A stretch of DNA of 64,000 nt from Paraburkholderia caffeinilytica (GCF_003368325.1 NZ_CP031466.1:1984001-2048000); one strand, 5' to 3'. Shown: positions 20,510 through 29,811, counted from the stretch's first letter. The notes: a model not told the origin generated them from the sequence alone. Translations and numbers: made by a program.

Positions 20510-20788
20510 TTGGCCGCATTGTGTCGGTGCAGAAGCACATTACCCTAGCCTCAACGGTTGGATCAGGCAAGCGAAGCGGGTCAGACAAAATGCTCCGGAC
20601 ACCCAGGCACTGGTTAACCCTGAACCGCCGGCAAATCGACCCCGTTGTCAGGATGCCGATACCTGCCCCGAGACCCCGCGCCGTCAGGCACGGCTTCCCG
20701 ATAAGTCCTGGCTTGCAAAGTTTCGCGTTAGAGAAGCAAATGAATCAGCCACAGAAGCTGATCAAAACATTTCTGTTCAGGAGACGAC

Positions 20789-22195
20789 ATGGAAACGAAT
20801 GCATCGGCAGGCGGCCGCGAGCATCGCTCGCAGACCCGCAAGGCGACCGCGAGCGGGTGGATCGGCTCAGCGCTCGAGTACTACGATTTCTTCATCTACG
20901 CTCAGGCAGCGGCGCTCATCTTTCCTCAGTTGTTTTTTCCATCCGGCAATCCAAAGATCGCCATCGTCGCATCGCTCGCGACGTATGGCGTCGGCTATGT
21001 CGCACGACCGATCGGCGCAATCGTGCTGGGGCATTGGGGCGATACGCACGGCCGGAAAAACGTTCTGCTCGTGTGCATGTTCCTGATGGGCTTCTCGACG
21101 ATGGCGGTCGGCTTCCTGCCCACCTACCACCAGGTGGGCCTGCTTGCACCGGCACTGCTGGTCGTTCTCCGTCTGATCCAGGGTTTTGCCGTGGCCGGCG
21201 AAATCTCGGGCGCGAGCTCCATGATTCTCGAACATGCGCCATTCGGGCGGCGCGGCTACTACGCGAGCTTCACGCTGCAAGGCGTGCAGGCGGGGCAGAT
21301 TCTCGCCGCGGCCGTGTTCCTGCCGCTCGCCTACTACATGGAAGAAAGCGCGTTCAACTCGTGGGGCTGGAGGATTCCGTTTCTGTTGAGCTCGGTGGTG
21401 CTGGTTGCCGGCTACATCATTCGTCGCGAAGTCCACGAAACACCGGCTTTTGCCAAGGAAGACGCCAGCGGCGCGATACCGAGATCGCCGATCGTCGAGG
21501 CCTTCCGCTATAACTGGGGGGATATGTTGCGCGTGGTCGGATGCTCGCTGATGAACGTGATCCCCGTTGTCGCCACCATTTTCGGTGCGGCATATGCGGT
21601 CCAGGCGTCGTACGGTATCGGCTTTTCCAAGAGCGTCTATCTGTGGATTCCGGTAATCGGCAATATTGTCGCCGTGCTGGTGATTCCCTACGTCGGCAAT
21701 CTGTCCGACCGGATCGGCCGGCGCCTGCCGATCATCGTCGGAGCGCTGGGCGCGGGCTTGCTCTCGTTCGCCTACCTCTACGCGATCAGCATCAAGAACG
21801 TGCCGCTCGCGATGGTCATGTCGGTTCTCATGTGGGGCATCATTTATCAAGGCTATAACGCCATTTTTCCGAGTTTCTATCCGGAGCTGTTCCCGACCCG
21901 CTCACGCGTGTCCGCCATGGCGATCGGCCAGAACATCGGCACCACGATCACCGCGCTGTTGCCGGCACTGTTCGCCTACGTCGCGCCGCCGGGGTCGCAC
22001 GACGTTCCGCTCACCATTGGCGCAATCACCTTCGGCATCACCATCGTGGCGGCGGTAACGGCCTGGAGCGCGCGCGAAAACTTCCGTGTCAGGTTGAGCG
22101 ACCTGGGCGAACGCAATGCCGTGCCGATCGACAAGCACGATTACGACCTGCAGCGAGCTCAGACCATGGCTGAGTCCAAGAAAGCGCTCGCATAA
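20789..22195 (+). CDS. MFS metabolite:H+ symporter (MHS family)
   Basis: A 468-residue importer for small organic acids or similar metabolites with about 12 membrane helices. Family marks are the opening ATASGWIGSALEYYDFFIYAQAAALIFPQLFF, IVLGHWGDTHGRKNVLLVCMFLMG (motif A with the long MHS loop), and VLRLIQGFAVAGEISGASSMILEHAPFGRRGYYASF. This is the pattern of KgtP/ProP/shikimate-type symporters. It is followed after 33 bases by a Gfo/Idh/MocA dehydrogenase that may act on the imported compound. A LysR gene is divergent across a 279-base gap. Confidence 0.92.
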   Translation: METNASAGGREHRSQTRKATASGWIGSALEYYDFFIYAQAAALIFPQLFFPSGNPKIAIVASLATYGVGYVARPIGAIVLGHWGDTHGRKNVLLVCMFLMGFSTMAVGFLPTYHQVGLLAPALLVVLRLIQGFAVAGEISGASSMILEHAPFGRRGYYASFTLQGVQAGQILAAAVFLPLAYYMEESAFNSWGWRIPFLLSSVVLVAGYIIRREVHETPAFAKEDASGAIPRSPIVEAFRYNWGDMLRVVGCSLMNVIPVVATIFGAAYAVQASYGIGFSKSVYLWIPVIGNIVAVLVIPYVGNLSDRIGRRLPIIVGALGAGLLSFAYLYAISIKNVPLAMVMSVLMWGIIYQGYNAIFPSFYPELFPTRSRVSAMAIGQNIGTTITALLPALFAYVAPPGSHDVPLTIGAITFGITIVAAVTAWSARENFRVRLSDLGERNAVPIDKHDYDLQRAQTMAESKKALA

Positions 22196-22228
22196 CCCCT
22201 CTCTTCCCGACGCCAAAGGAATCTATCC

Positions 22229-23299
22229 ATGAACCGGACCCGGATCGCCGTCGCAGGCGCGGGCTACATCGGGCGGGCGCACATGAGCGTCGCGCAACAG
22301 AGCGGCACGTGTGCCTTGTCGGCCATTGTCGACCCGTCGCCGGCGGCTGCGGGGCTCGCGGCCGAGGCCGGCGTGCCCCTCTATCGCTCGCTCGACGAAC
22401 TGCTGGAAAAAGATCGCCCGGACGGCGTCATTCTCGCCACACCGAACCCGTTGCACCTCGAGCATGCGCTGACATGTCTCGCGGCCGGTGTGCCGACGCT
22501 GCTCGAAAAGCCGATCGCGTCCACCGTCGAGGAAGCCGGGATGCTCGTCGACGAGGTCGAACGCTCCGGCGTGAAATTGCTGGTCGGTCATCATCGGGCC
22601 CACAGCCCGATCATGGCCCGGGCGAAGCAACTGATCGACGAAGGCAGGCTCGGCAAACTGGTCGCGGTGATGGGCAGCGCGGTATTTTTCAAGCCTGACC
22701 AGTACTTTTCCGACGCCCCCTGGCGGCGCAATCCGGGCGGCGGCCCGATTCTGCTGAATATGATCCACGAGGTGCATAACCTGCGCATGCTATGCGGCGA
22801 TATCGTCGCAGTGCAGGCGTTTTCATCGCACGCGACGCGCGGCTTTCCCGTCGAAGACACCGTGGCGATCAACCTGCGCTTCGCAAGCGGCGCGCTCGGC
22901 AGCTTCATGTTGTCCGACACGGCTGCAAGCGCGCGCAGCTGGGAGCAGACCTCGCAGGAGAACAAGGCCTACCCGTCATATCCGGACGAAGATTGCTATG
23001 TGATTGCCGGTACGTTCGGCTCGCTCTCCGTGCCCACGATGCGTCTGAAAACATATGGCAAGGCGGAAGACCGTTCGTGGTGGAAGCCGTTCGACGTCGG
23101 CGTGGCCGCAATGACACGCGACGATCCGCTCAGGCTTCAACTCGAACACTTCAACCGGGTTATTCAGGGAGAAGCCGAGCCGCTCGTGAGTGCCCGCGAC
23201 GGCCTGAGGAATCTCCGCATTACCGAAGCCATTGCCGAGGCCGCCAGGCTGGGTTCGATTGTCGATACGACGTTCGCCGGGGCGGCCACGGCCCACTGA
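22229..23299 (+). CDS. Gfo/Idh/MocA-family oxidoreductase
   Basis: A 356-residue NAD(P)-dependent dehydrogenase. The N-terminal Rossmann fold reads IAVAGAGYIGRAHMSVAQQSG, and the diagnostic LLEKPIASTVEEA contains the conserved EKP lysine. The C-terminal domain holds GGGPILLNMIHEVHNLRMLCGDI, with the His of the family's catalytic region. Members oxidise sugars, inositols, or reduce imines; the substrate here is unknown. AAAGGAAT precedes the ATG, and the gene directly follows the MHS transporter, implying a transport-plus-oxidation unit. Confidence 0.9.
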   Translation: MNRTRIAVAGAGYIGRAHMSVAQQSGTCALSAIVDPSPAAAGLAAEAGVPLYRSLDELLEKDRPDGVILATPNPLHLEHALTCLAAGVPTLLEKPIASTVEEAGMLVDEVERSGVKLLVGHHRAHSPIMARAKQLIDEGRLGKLVAVMGSAVFFKPDQYFSDAPWRRNPGGGPILLNMIHEVHNLRMLCGDIVAVQAFSSHATRGFPVEDTVAINLRFASGALGSFMLSDTAASARSWEQTSQENKAYPSYPDEDCYVIAGTFGSLSVPTMRLKTYGKAEDRSWWKPFDVGVAAMTRDDPLRLQLEHFNRVIQGEAEPLVSARDGLRNLRITEAIAEAARLGSIVDTTFAGAATAH

Positions 23300-23409
23300 C
23301 GCCGCCGCGGCCTGCCGCCGGCGATTGGCATGAGGGACTGACGGCTGCGATCCAATCAATATTCATTCAGCTGCGTAGCGAACCGCATCGCCGCGCTGGC
23401 AGCAGACAC

Positions 23410-24549
23410 TCAGCGCCATTGCTCGGTCAATTCATTGGCCAGCACCATCTTCTCGCGGACCAGTTCCACAAAGGCAGCGTCCGCGCCGTTCTGCGTCTTG
23501 AGGAACTTCAGCGCCGCGGAATGAACGGCCCGCATCGACCGGCCGTCGATCCCAACCATACGCGCCGCGCTGCGACGCGTTTCCTCGACCAGATCGCGCG
23601 CGCTGCCGAAGTCGGGCGACAAGCCGGTCTGCGCCTGGAACCCGGCGCGCAATCCGGCCGCATAGTCGCGCGACTGTCCCAGCCGGTCGACGTCGATCAT
23701 CAGATCGACGCCGTCCGCCATGCGCAACGCACAGAGAATCCATAACGCGACGAACGCCCGATACGCGTTGTTGCCTTCCGCCGAGCGCGCGTATTGCTCG
23801 CACGCCATGGCGTAGGCGTCGTCCGAGGTAGGTACGGCAGGCGGCAAGCTCACGCCGCAGATTTCGATGGCCTGGCGAACCACCGGCTCCGACTGGTTCA
23901 AACCCAGCACGCGAAACGGCGCGGCCACGAAAAACGGGTTGCTCCATTGCTGATTGAGCAGCCACCCCGAAGCAAATTGCGACGCGGGATTGCGCAACAC
24001 GGCCGCATGCATGACCTGCGGGAAAGCGTGCTTGAGCCACGGCAACCGGCCCGATGACCGGCAAAACTTGAAGACGGGTACGCTGCCGTGCTCGGCGGTG
24101 CGTTCGCACAGGTTGGCCAGATAGGCTTGCAAAGCGGGGAATTCCGGGTCAGGCGCATTTGCGAAGCGATCGGTGCCAAAGCGCCTCCTGTAGCCGGCCA
24201 CGCCGCGCGCGCCTTCCAGGAGAAACGGCCGGTACTCCTCGAAATACGGTGCGGCGAGCGGCGGGTGTCCAGAAGTCAAGGTCGGACGGGACGCGGAAAC
24301 GTCGGCGAGGCTCAGATCGGCGAGCACATTGCTGAACGGTTCATAGAATCCCGTCACGGAATCGAGTGCGCGCAGACGCGACCAGATCCATGTTCCCGCG
24401 CTGCGCCAGCCCGTGTGCAGGAAAACCCCCTGTTTCAAGGCAGTTTGTTGCGCGGCGCGACCCGGACTGCCGGCCGGGTCGTTCGACATGCGGGTCGACC
24501 CGTCAGCGGTACTTGAGGGACCGCTCGACGGTTCCTGTGACAGCGGCAT
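23410..24549 (-). CDS. Sulfotransferase-like protein
   Basis: A protein of about 379 residues. The region after an unstructured N-terminus reads GVFLHTGWRSAGTWIWSRLRALDSVTGFYEPFSNVLADLS, which resembles the 5'-phosphosulfate-binding loop of sulfotransferases (hydrophobic strand, G-W-R-S-A-G-T-W) and the following YEP motif. Mid-protein VPVFKFCRSSGRLPWLKHAFPQVMHAAVLRNPASQFASGW matches the 3'-phosphate-binding region (RxxxxxxxS). The ATG at 24549 is a reasoned choice; earlier in-frame starts would add a low-quality Arg-rich extension. It stands alone, convergent with the Gfo gene and divergent from a LysR gene. The acceptor is unknown. Confidence 0.68.
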   Translation of the reverse strand: MPLSQEPSSGPSSTADGSTRMSNDPAGSPGRAAQQTALKQGVFLHTGWRSAGTWIWSRLRALDSVTGFYEPFSNVLADLSLADVSASRPTLTSGHPPLAAPYFEEYRPFLLEGARGVAGYRRRFGTDRFANAPDPEFPALQAYLANLCERTAEHGSVPVFKFCRSSGRLPWLKHAFPQVMHAAVLRNPASQFASGWLLNQQWSNPFFVAAPFRVLGLNQSEPVVRQAIEICGVSLPPAVPTSDDAYAMACEQYARSAEGNNAYRAFVALWILCALRMADGVDLMIDVDRLGQSRDYAAGLRAGFQAQTGLSPDFGSARDLVEETRRSAARMVGIDGRSMRAVHSAALKFLKTQNGADAAFVELVREKMVLANELTEQWR

Positions 24550-24782
24550 AGGACTTCTCTTCAAATGGAAGCAACAACGATTCGACGGACGGCGGACGCT
24601 GCCCGCCCTGCCTGGCTCAAACTCGCACTTTAGCCGGCGAGGCTGTCGGCTTCGTGACGGCCGTACCAGCGGACGTACCAGCGGACGCATCAGTTTACCT
24701 TGCAACAACCTCTTATGATGCGCTGGAACAGCACCTCCAAACGCTTTAAGCTGCCAGACTCCCGAACTCAAAAGTCTCTGCC

Positions 24783-25688
24783 ATGAACGACTCGGCCGAT
24801 ATCCGGTTTCTGCTGGCCATCCGCGAAAGCGGCAGCCTGATCGCCGCGGCGCGAAAACTGGGGCTGTCGCCCTCGGCGGTGACCCAGCGCCTGCAGCAGC
24901 TCGAAAAGAAACTGGGCACGCTGCTGGTGAACCGCACGGCGCGCCGTTTGCAGTTCACGGAAGAAGGCACGCTCCTGTGCGAACGCGGCGCCGAACTGGT
25001 CCAGCAGTTCGACTCGCTGTTCGACGACTTGCAGACGCGCCGGGGCGGTCTGATCGGCACGCTGAAAATCAATGCGCCACTGGGATTCGGCCGGCGTCAC
25101 CTGGCGCCCGCCATCGCGGACTTCCAGCAGCACAACCCCGATATCGACGTGGCGCTCACGCTGTCCGACCAGCCGCTGACCGAGACGATGGACCGTTTCG
25201 ACATCGTCGTGCATATCGGCGAGTTGCCGGTCTCGAATCTGGTCGGTTACGCGATTGCACCGAATGCGCGCTTCGTATGCGCCGCGCCTGCGTTGCTCAA
25301 GCGTATTCCTCAACCCGAGTCGCCGGAAGAATTGAGCAAGCTGCCGTGCATCGTGCTGCGCGAGAACAATGAGGACGTCTCGCTCTGGCAGTTCAGCAAG
25401 GGCCGCACCCGTCGCAGCGTGCGCGTTTCTCCGCATTTGAGTTGCAACGACGGCGACGTGATCCGCCAGTGGGCTTGCGAAGGCCGCGGCGTGATCCTGC
25501 GCTCCGAATGGGATGTGGCGGACGACATCGCGAAGGGAAGGCTCGTGCGCTTGCTGACCGGCTGGAAAGCGCCCGATGCCAACGTGATCGCGCTCACGCA
25601 TCAGCGAGCGGGACTACCGGCGCGCACGCGCCATTTCATGCAGTATTTGCAGGCTAGATTCAGGCCATCGCCGCCGTGGCGAAGGTAA
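24783..25688 (+). CDS. LysR-family transcriptional regulator
   Basis: A 301-residue regulator. Its HTH is IRFLLAIRESGSLIAAARKLGLSPSAVTQRLQQLEKKLGTLLVNRTARRLQFTEEG. The effector domain follows (LIGTLKINAPLGFGRRHLAPAIADFQQHNPDIDVALTLSD). It precedes the HAD and D-threonine aldolase genes on the same strand by 142 bases and is divergent from the sulfotransferase-like gene. LysR proteins are common next to D-threonine/D-hydroxyaspartate genes, so it may control the aldolase pair. Confidence 0.9.
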   Translation: MNDSADIRFLLAIRESGSLIAAARKLGLSPSAVTQRLQQLEKKLGTLLVNRTARRLQFTEEGTLLCERGAELVQQFDSLFDDLQTRRGGLIGTLKINAPLGFGRRHLAPAIADFQQHNPDIDVALTLSDQPLTETMDRFDIVVHIGELPVSNLVGYAIAPNARFVCAAPALLKRIPQPESPEELSKLPCIVLRENNEDVSLWQFSKGRTRRSVRVSPHLSCNDGDVIRQWACEGRGVILRSEWDVADDIAKGRLVRLLTGWKAPDANVIALTHQRAGLPARTRHFMQYLQARFRPSPPWRR

Positions 25689-25830
25689 CGCGCGGCACGT
25701 GGCGAATCACATCGCGAATCACGTCACGAATGGCCGATTCACTCAAACTGAATTTTAGAGTTAGCCTGGTTGAACGCTGCTCGCACGATGAAACTTTATA
25801 ATCGGCTCACCGTCCACCGCCGGTTAAATC

Positions 25831-26508
25831 ATGACCTCCCTATCGCCCCCTGCCGCCTACCCGAAGGCGGTCCTCTTCGACCTCCTGACCGCCCTGCTCG
25901 ACTCGTGGACATCATGGAATCACGCCGCGGGCTCCGAGCAGGCGGGCCGTGCGTGGCGCGCCGCCTATTTGCGCCTGACCTATGGTTGCGGCCGATACAT
26001 TGCGTATGAACAGCTGGTGCGCGAAGCGGCGGCCGAAGTTGGGCTGCCGGAATCCGCCGCGCTCGCGCTCGAGGCCGGCTGGCTGAAACTTGCGCCCTGG
26101 AGCGGCGCCCTCGACGCCTTGCAGAAGCTCCGGCCGCATTGCAAACTGGCGATCGTCACCAACTGCTCCATCCACCTCGGCAGGCAGGCGGCCGCGCTTT
26201 TCCCGATCCACTGGGACGCCGTCGTCACCGCCGAAGAAGCCGGCATGTACAAGCCGGATCCGTTGCCTTACCGGCTCGCGCTCGGCAAACTTGGTGTAGA
26301 TGCGCATGAGGCCGCATTCGTGGCCGGCTCGAGCTACGACATGTTCGGCACTGCCGCTGTCGGGCTGCGGACATACTGGCACAACCGCGTGGGTCTGCCG
26401 CTGGTGGCGGGAGCACAGCCGCCCGAGATCGAGGCGCCGACGCTCGACTCGCTGGATCCGTGGCTCAGCCAGTTCGGCCAGACTGCAAGCAACTCAATTC
26501 CCCGGTGA
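25831..26508 (+). CDS. HAD-superfamily hydrolase
   Basis: A 225-residue HAD phosphatase/dehalogenase-like enzyme. Motif I is PKAVLFDLLTALLDSW: the nucleophilic Asp is present, but the usual Asp two residues later is Leu, as in the dehalogenase branch. Motif II is KLAIVTNCS, motif III the Lys in EAGMYKPDPLPYRLAL, and motif IV AAFVAGSSYDMFGTAAVGLRTYWHNRVG. The stop at 26508 is four bases before the D-threonine aldolase start, so the two are translationally close. Function may be phosphatase, glycolate-type dehalogenase or house-cleaning; it is undetermined. Confidence 0.87.
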   Translation: MTSLSPPAAYPKAVLFDLLTALLDSWTSWNHAAGSEQAGRAWRAAYLRLTYGCGRYIAYEQLVREAAAEVGLPESAALALEAGWLKLAPWSGALDALQKLRPHCKLAIVTNCSIHLGRQAAALFPIHWDAVVTAEEAGMYKPDPLPYRLALGKLGVDAHEAAFVAGSSYDMFGTAAVGLRTYWHNRVGLPLVAGAQPPEIEAPTLDSLDPWLSQFGQTASNSIPR

Positions 26509-26512
26509 AACC

Positions 26513-27649
26513 ATGAAACTCGAGCACCTCGACACTCCCGCCGCGCTGATCGACATCCCCCGGATGCAGAAAAACATCGCGCGAATGCAGGGGCATATGA
26601 ACGCACTGGGCGTGGCATTCCGTCCCCACGTCAAGACCACCAAATGCATCGACGTGGTCCGTGCGCAGATTGCCGCCGGTGCGCGCGGCATCACGGTCTC
26701 CACCTTGAAAGAGGCGGAGGCGTTCTTCGCGGCCGGCGTCGGCGATATCCTCTACGCGGTCAGCATCGCCCCTTCAAAACTGCCGCGAGCGCTGGCGTTG
26801 CGCCGCCAGGGTTGCGATCTGAAGCTGGTGGTCGACAATCCAACCGCCGCCGCAGCCATCGCCGCATTTGCGGACCAGCACGGCGAATCCTTCGAGGTGT
26901 GGATCGAGGTGGACACTGACGGCCACCGCTCCGGTATCACGCCGGAGCAGGACACGCTGCTCGAAGTCGGCCGGATCCTGCACGAGAACGGCGTCAAGGT
27001 CGGCGGCGTGATGACCCACGCGGGTTCCAGCTACGAGCTGCATACGCCGGAGGCGCTCGCCGCGCTGGCGGAACAGGAACGCGCCGGCTGCGTGCGCGCG
27101 GCGCAACGGCTGCGCGATGCGGGCATTCCCTGCCCGGTTGTCAGCGTCGGCTCGACGCCCACGGCCCTCGCCGCCGAACAACTGGACGGCGTGACCGAAG
27201 TGCGAGCGGGCGTCTACGTTTTCTTCGATCTGGTCATGCACAACGTCGGCGTGTGCGCGCTCGAGGATATCGCGCTCAGTGTGCTCGCCACCGTGATCGG
27301 CCATCAGGCGGATAAAGGCTGGGCGATTCTCGACGCCGGCTGGATGGCGATGAGCCGTGATCGCGGCACCTCGAAGCAGTCGCACGATTTCGGCTACGGC
27401 CAGCCCTGTTTGCTGAACGGCACACCGCTTGGCGGGTTTTTGGTGAGCAGCGCCAATCAGGAGCATGGGATCCTGTCGTCGTCGGAAGAAGGCGCGCATG
27501 TCGACGACATCGCGCAGCGGTTTCCGATCGGTATGAAGCTGCGCATCCTGCCCAATCATGCATGCGCGACCGGTGCTCAATTCCCCGAATATCACGCGGT
27601 TTCGGCGGATGGCGGGAGTGTCGAGTGGAGGCGTTTCCAGGGCTGGTGA
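26513..27649 (+). CDS. D-threonine aldolase family PLP enzyme
   Basis: A 378-residue fold-type III PLP enzyme (alanine racemase-like N-terminal barrel, D-serine dehydratase-like C-terminal domain). The opening LDTPAALIDIPRMQKNIARMQ and the PLP-lysine motif VAFRPHVKTTKC are diagnostic. EVDTDGHRSGI, GGVMTHAGSSYE and VSVGSTPTAL supply the phosphate site. The C-terminal LPNHACATGAQF holds the metal-binding His-x-Cys of D-threonine aldolases and D-serine dehydratases. It would cleave D-threonine or D-3-hydroxy amino acids to glycine and an aldehyde, or dehydrate D-serine-like substrates. It is coupled to the HAD gene and probably controlled by the upstream LysR. Confidence 0.9.
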   Translation: MKLEHLDTPAALIDIPRMQKNIARMQGHMNALGVAFRPHVKTTKCIDVVRAQIAAGARGITVSTLKEAEAFFAAGVGDILYAVSIAPSKLPRALALRRQGCDLKLVVDNPTAAAAIAAFADQHGESFEVWIEVDTDGHRSGITPEQDTLLEVGRILHENGVKVGGVMTHAGSSYELHTPEALAALAEQERAGCVRAAQRLRDAGIPCPVVSVGSTPTALAAEQLDGVTEVRAGVYVFFDLVMHNVGVCALEDIALSVLATVIGHQADKGWAILDAGWMAMSRDRGTSKQSHDFGYGQPCLLNGTPLGGFLVSSANQEHGILSSSEEGAHVDDIAQRFPIGMKLRILPNHACATGAQFPEYHAVSADGGSVEWRRFQGW

Positions 27650-27697
27650 CCAGCACGTGTAAAACCGTCGCCCGCCCAGGGCGATTGAACGGCTGCT

Positions 27698-28150
27698 TCA
27701 CTCATCCTCTTCTTCGAGGCCGGCAAGCAGATCGTCGACCGCACGATACACGCGCTCGACGATCTCCGGCCCGACCTTGCGCTCCAGCTCGCGATAGTGT
27801 GCCTCGAGATCCTTCGAGATCACGCGCACCAGCTCCACGCTCGTATCGGTGAGCGACACCAGCACACGGCGCTGGTCTTCCGCGAAACGCTCCTTGGTCA
27901 CCAGCTCCATGCTCTCCATGCGCGCGAGCACGCCGGCCATGCTCGGGCTCGAAATCGTGCAGATATCGGAAATGTGGCGCGGCTCCATCGGCCCATGCTC
28001 ATTGAGCGCGCGAATCACGCGCCATTGCTGCTCGGTCAGTCCGTGCGCGGTAATCAATGGCCGGAAACGCTCCATCATTTTTTCTCTGGCGCGCAGCAAC
28101 AACATTGGCAGGTTGCGGTGCAAAACTCGGGTAGAAGCGGATGCGGACAT
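27698..28150 (-). CDS. hpaR: Homoprotocatechuate operon repressor HpaR (MarR family)
   Basis: A 150-residue MarR-type repressor. It begins SASTRVLHRNLPMLLLRAREKMMERFRPLITAHGLTEQQWRVIRALNEHGPMEPRHISDICTISSPSMAGVLARMESMELV, strongly typical of HpaR/HpcR, with a wing of KERFAEDQRRVLVSLT and an acidic tail. It is divergent from hpaG1 with a perfect palindrome between them. In E. coli W, HpaR represses the meta-cleavage operon and is relieved by 3- or 4-hydroxyphenylacetate-type compounds, and the same is expected here. Confidence 0.93.
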   Translation of the reverse strand: MSASASTRVLHRNLPMLLLRAREKMMERFRPLITAHGLTEQQWRVIRALNEHGPMEPRHISDICTISSPSMAGVLARMESMELVTKERFAEDQRRVLVSLTDTSVELVRVISKDLEAHYRELERKVGPEIVERVYRAVDDLLAGLEEEDE

Positions 28151-28243
28151 GGCGGATAAGTTAAAAGCAGCCGTCGAAGCTTAAGGGAAAACCCGCGATC
28201 GGCCGACAGGCTATTGACCGTGGATGATATCAAGCGCAATAAT

Positions 28244-28257
28244 ACTAACATGTTAGT
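28244..28257. promoter_or_regulatory. Probable HpaR operator
   Basis: ACTAACATGTTAGT is a perfect 14-base palindrome located 25 bases before the hpaG1 start codon, in the only intergenic space between hpaR and the operon. Its half-site (ACTAAC) resembles the TTAAC-type half-sites of the E. coli HpaR operators. A protein bound here would block the hpaG1 ribosome-proximal promoter region. Confidence 0.6.
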
Positions 28258-28282
28258 GTTTTCTCCGGGAGACAGCTGATTC

Positions 28283-29056
28283 ATGTTTGCACTTGCCGAT
28301 CACCTGCTGCATCTTGAAGGCGACGCGCTATCTCGCGACGTGGATGCGCACACCGTTGCCGCGCTGCTCGCACGCGGCGCTGCCTGCCGTGCGCCGGTTT
28401 CCGGCGCTATTTATGGAACCTTGCTGAACGACCGGGCCGCTTTGGAGGCGTTGGGCGACGCGGTTCATGCCGCACCCTATAAAGCCCCGCCCAAAGCGCC
28501 GATTCTCTATCTGAAACCGCGCAATACGTTCGCCGGTCATCGCGCGCGTGTTGTCGTGCCGGACAATGCGTTGGGCGTGCAAGTCGGCGCTTCGCTGGGT
28601 ATCGTCATCGGTCGCACCGCAACACGCGTCCGCGCGGACCAGGCGTTCCACTACATTGCCGGTTACACCCCGGTGGCCGATCTGAGCGTGCCGCATGCAA
28701 GCGTGTACCGGCCCTCAGTACGATTCCGGGCGCGCGACGGCTTTTGCGCGATCGGACCGGCGGTGGTTGCAGCGCGTCATATTGCTACGCCGGACGATCT
28801 GGCAATCACGGTTTCGCTTCCTGGACACGAGGTCTTCACTGCGACTACTGCGTCGTCGGTACGCAACGTGGCGCAATTGATCGCGGACGTAACCGATTTC
28901 ATGACCCTCAGTGCCGGTGACGTGATTACGCTCGGCGTGCCGCATGGTTCGCCGGTTGCCCATATCGGCGACACGGCCACGCTATCGATTGGCGGATTGC
29001 CGCCGCTCGAGGTGTCGTTTGTCGGTGCAGAAGAACAAGAGGGAGAACAGCCATGA
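28283..29056 (+). CDS. hpaG1: HpaG1: homoprotocatechuate pathway decarboxylase/isomerase, N-terminal half
   Basis: A 257-residue fumarylacetoacetate hydrolase-fold protein corresponding to the N-terminal half of E. coli HpaG. PPKAPILYLKPRNTFAGHRARVVVP and LGVQVGASLGIVIGRTATRVRADQAFHYIAGYTPVADLSVPHASVYRPSVRFRARDGFCAIGP are family signatures. Such halves usually form a heterodimer with HpaG2. Together they decarboxylate 5-oxopent-3-ene-1,2,5-tricarboxylate and isomerise the product to 2-oxohept-3-enedioate. In fused HpaG only one half carries a full metal site; here the acidic triad (ExE...D) is weak, suggesting that HpaG2 is the catalytic member. It overlaps hpaG2 by four bases (ATGA). Confidence 0.92.
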   Translation: MFALADHLLHLEGDALSRDVDAHTVAALLARGAACRAPVSGAIYGTLLNDRAALEALGDAVHAAPYKAPPKAPILYLKPRNTFAGHRARVVVPDNALGVQVGASLGIVIGRTATRVRADQAFHYIAGYTPVADLSVPHASVYRPSVRFRARDGFCAIGPAVVAARHIATPDDLAITVSLPGHEVFTATTASSVRNVAQLIADVTDFMTLSAGDVITLGVPHGSPVAHIGDTATLSIGGLPPLEVSFVGAEEQEGEQP

Positions 29057-29811
29057 TGCGCGGCCGTGTTGCGTATGCAGGGGCGATTCATGAAGCCTAT
29101 CCGGACACCCATGGCGTGCGCCTCGCCGATGGCCGCGTGCGTCGCGAGGATGAAGTGGTGTGGCTCGCGCCGATCGAGGTCGGCACGATCTTCGCGCTCG
29201 GCTTGAACTACGCGGAGCATGCGAAGGAATTGCAGTTCAACAAGCAGGAAGAGCCCCTGGTCTTTCTAAAAGGTCCGGGCGCGGTTATCGGCCACCGTGG
29301 CTTCACGCGCCGCCCCGCAGACGTCACCTTCATGCACTACGAATGCGAACTGGCTGTCGTGATCGGCCAAACCGCGCGGAACGTCAAGCGCGAAGACGCC
29401 ATGCAGCACGTGGCCGGCTACATGATCGCCAACGATTACGCGATCCGCGACTACCTGGAAAACTATTACCGCCCCAACCTGCGCGTGAAAAATCGCGACG
29501 GCGGCACGGTGCTCGGCCCCTGGTTCGTCGATGCCGCCGATATCGAAGACGTCACGCAGCTCGAACTACGCACGTTCGTCAACGGTACGCGGCAGCAACA
29601 CGGCAACACACGCGATCTCGTCACCGATATCCCGGCGTTGATCGAATACCTGAGCAGCTTCATGACCCTCGCACCCGGCGACGTGATTCTGACCGGCACG
29701 CCGGAAGGCATCGTCAACGTCAACGCCGGCGACGAAGTGGTTTGCGAAATCGACGGCCTTGGCCATCTCGTCAATACGATTGCATCCGACGCGGACTTCG
29801 GCCGCGCCTGA
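29053..29811 (+). CDS. hpaG2: HpaG2: homoprotocatechuate pathway decarboxylase/isomerase, C-terminal half
   Basis: A 252-residue FAH-fold enzyme. The metal site is intact: YECELAVVIGQTARNVKREDAMQHVAGYMIANDYAIRDYLENYYRPNLRVKNRDGGTVLGPWFV contains the ExE pair and later Asp, and the loop FLKGPGAVIGH is conserved. The C-terminus VILTGTPEGIVNVNAGDEV closes the fold. It catalyses decarboxylation of 5-oxopent-3-ene-1,2,5-tricarboxylate and the following isomerisation, with HpaG1 as partner. Its start overlaps the hpaG1 stop, indicating coupled translation. A cluster of hairpin-type repeats separates it from hpaE. Confidence 0.94.
   Translation: MMRGRVAYAGAIHEAYPDTHGVRLADGRVRREDEVVWLAPIEVGTIFALGLNYAEHAKELQFNKQEEPLVFLKGPGAVIGHRGFTRRPADVTFMHYECELAVVIGQTARNVKREDAMQHVAGYMIANDYAIRDYLENYYRPNLRVKNRDGGTVLGPWFVDAADIEDVTQLELRTFVNGTRQQHGNTRDLVTDIPALIEYLSSFMTLAPGDVILTGTPEGIVNVNAGDEVVCEIDGLGHLVNTIASDADFGRA

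Noticed and set aside
17930..20548. 872-codon open frame on the + strand across mmsA and the LysR gene
   Set aside because: It has His/Arg/Gln-rich low-complexity translation typical of antisense frames, and spans two well-supported minus-strand genes.
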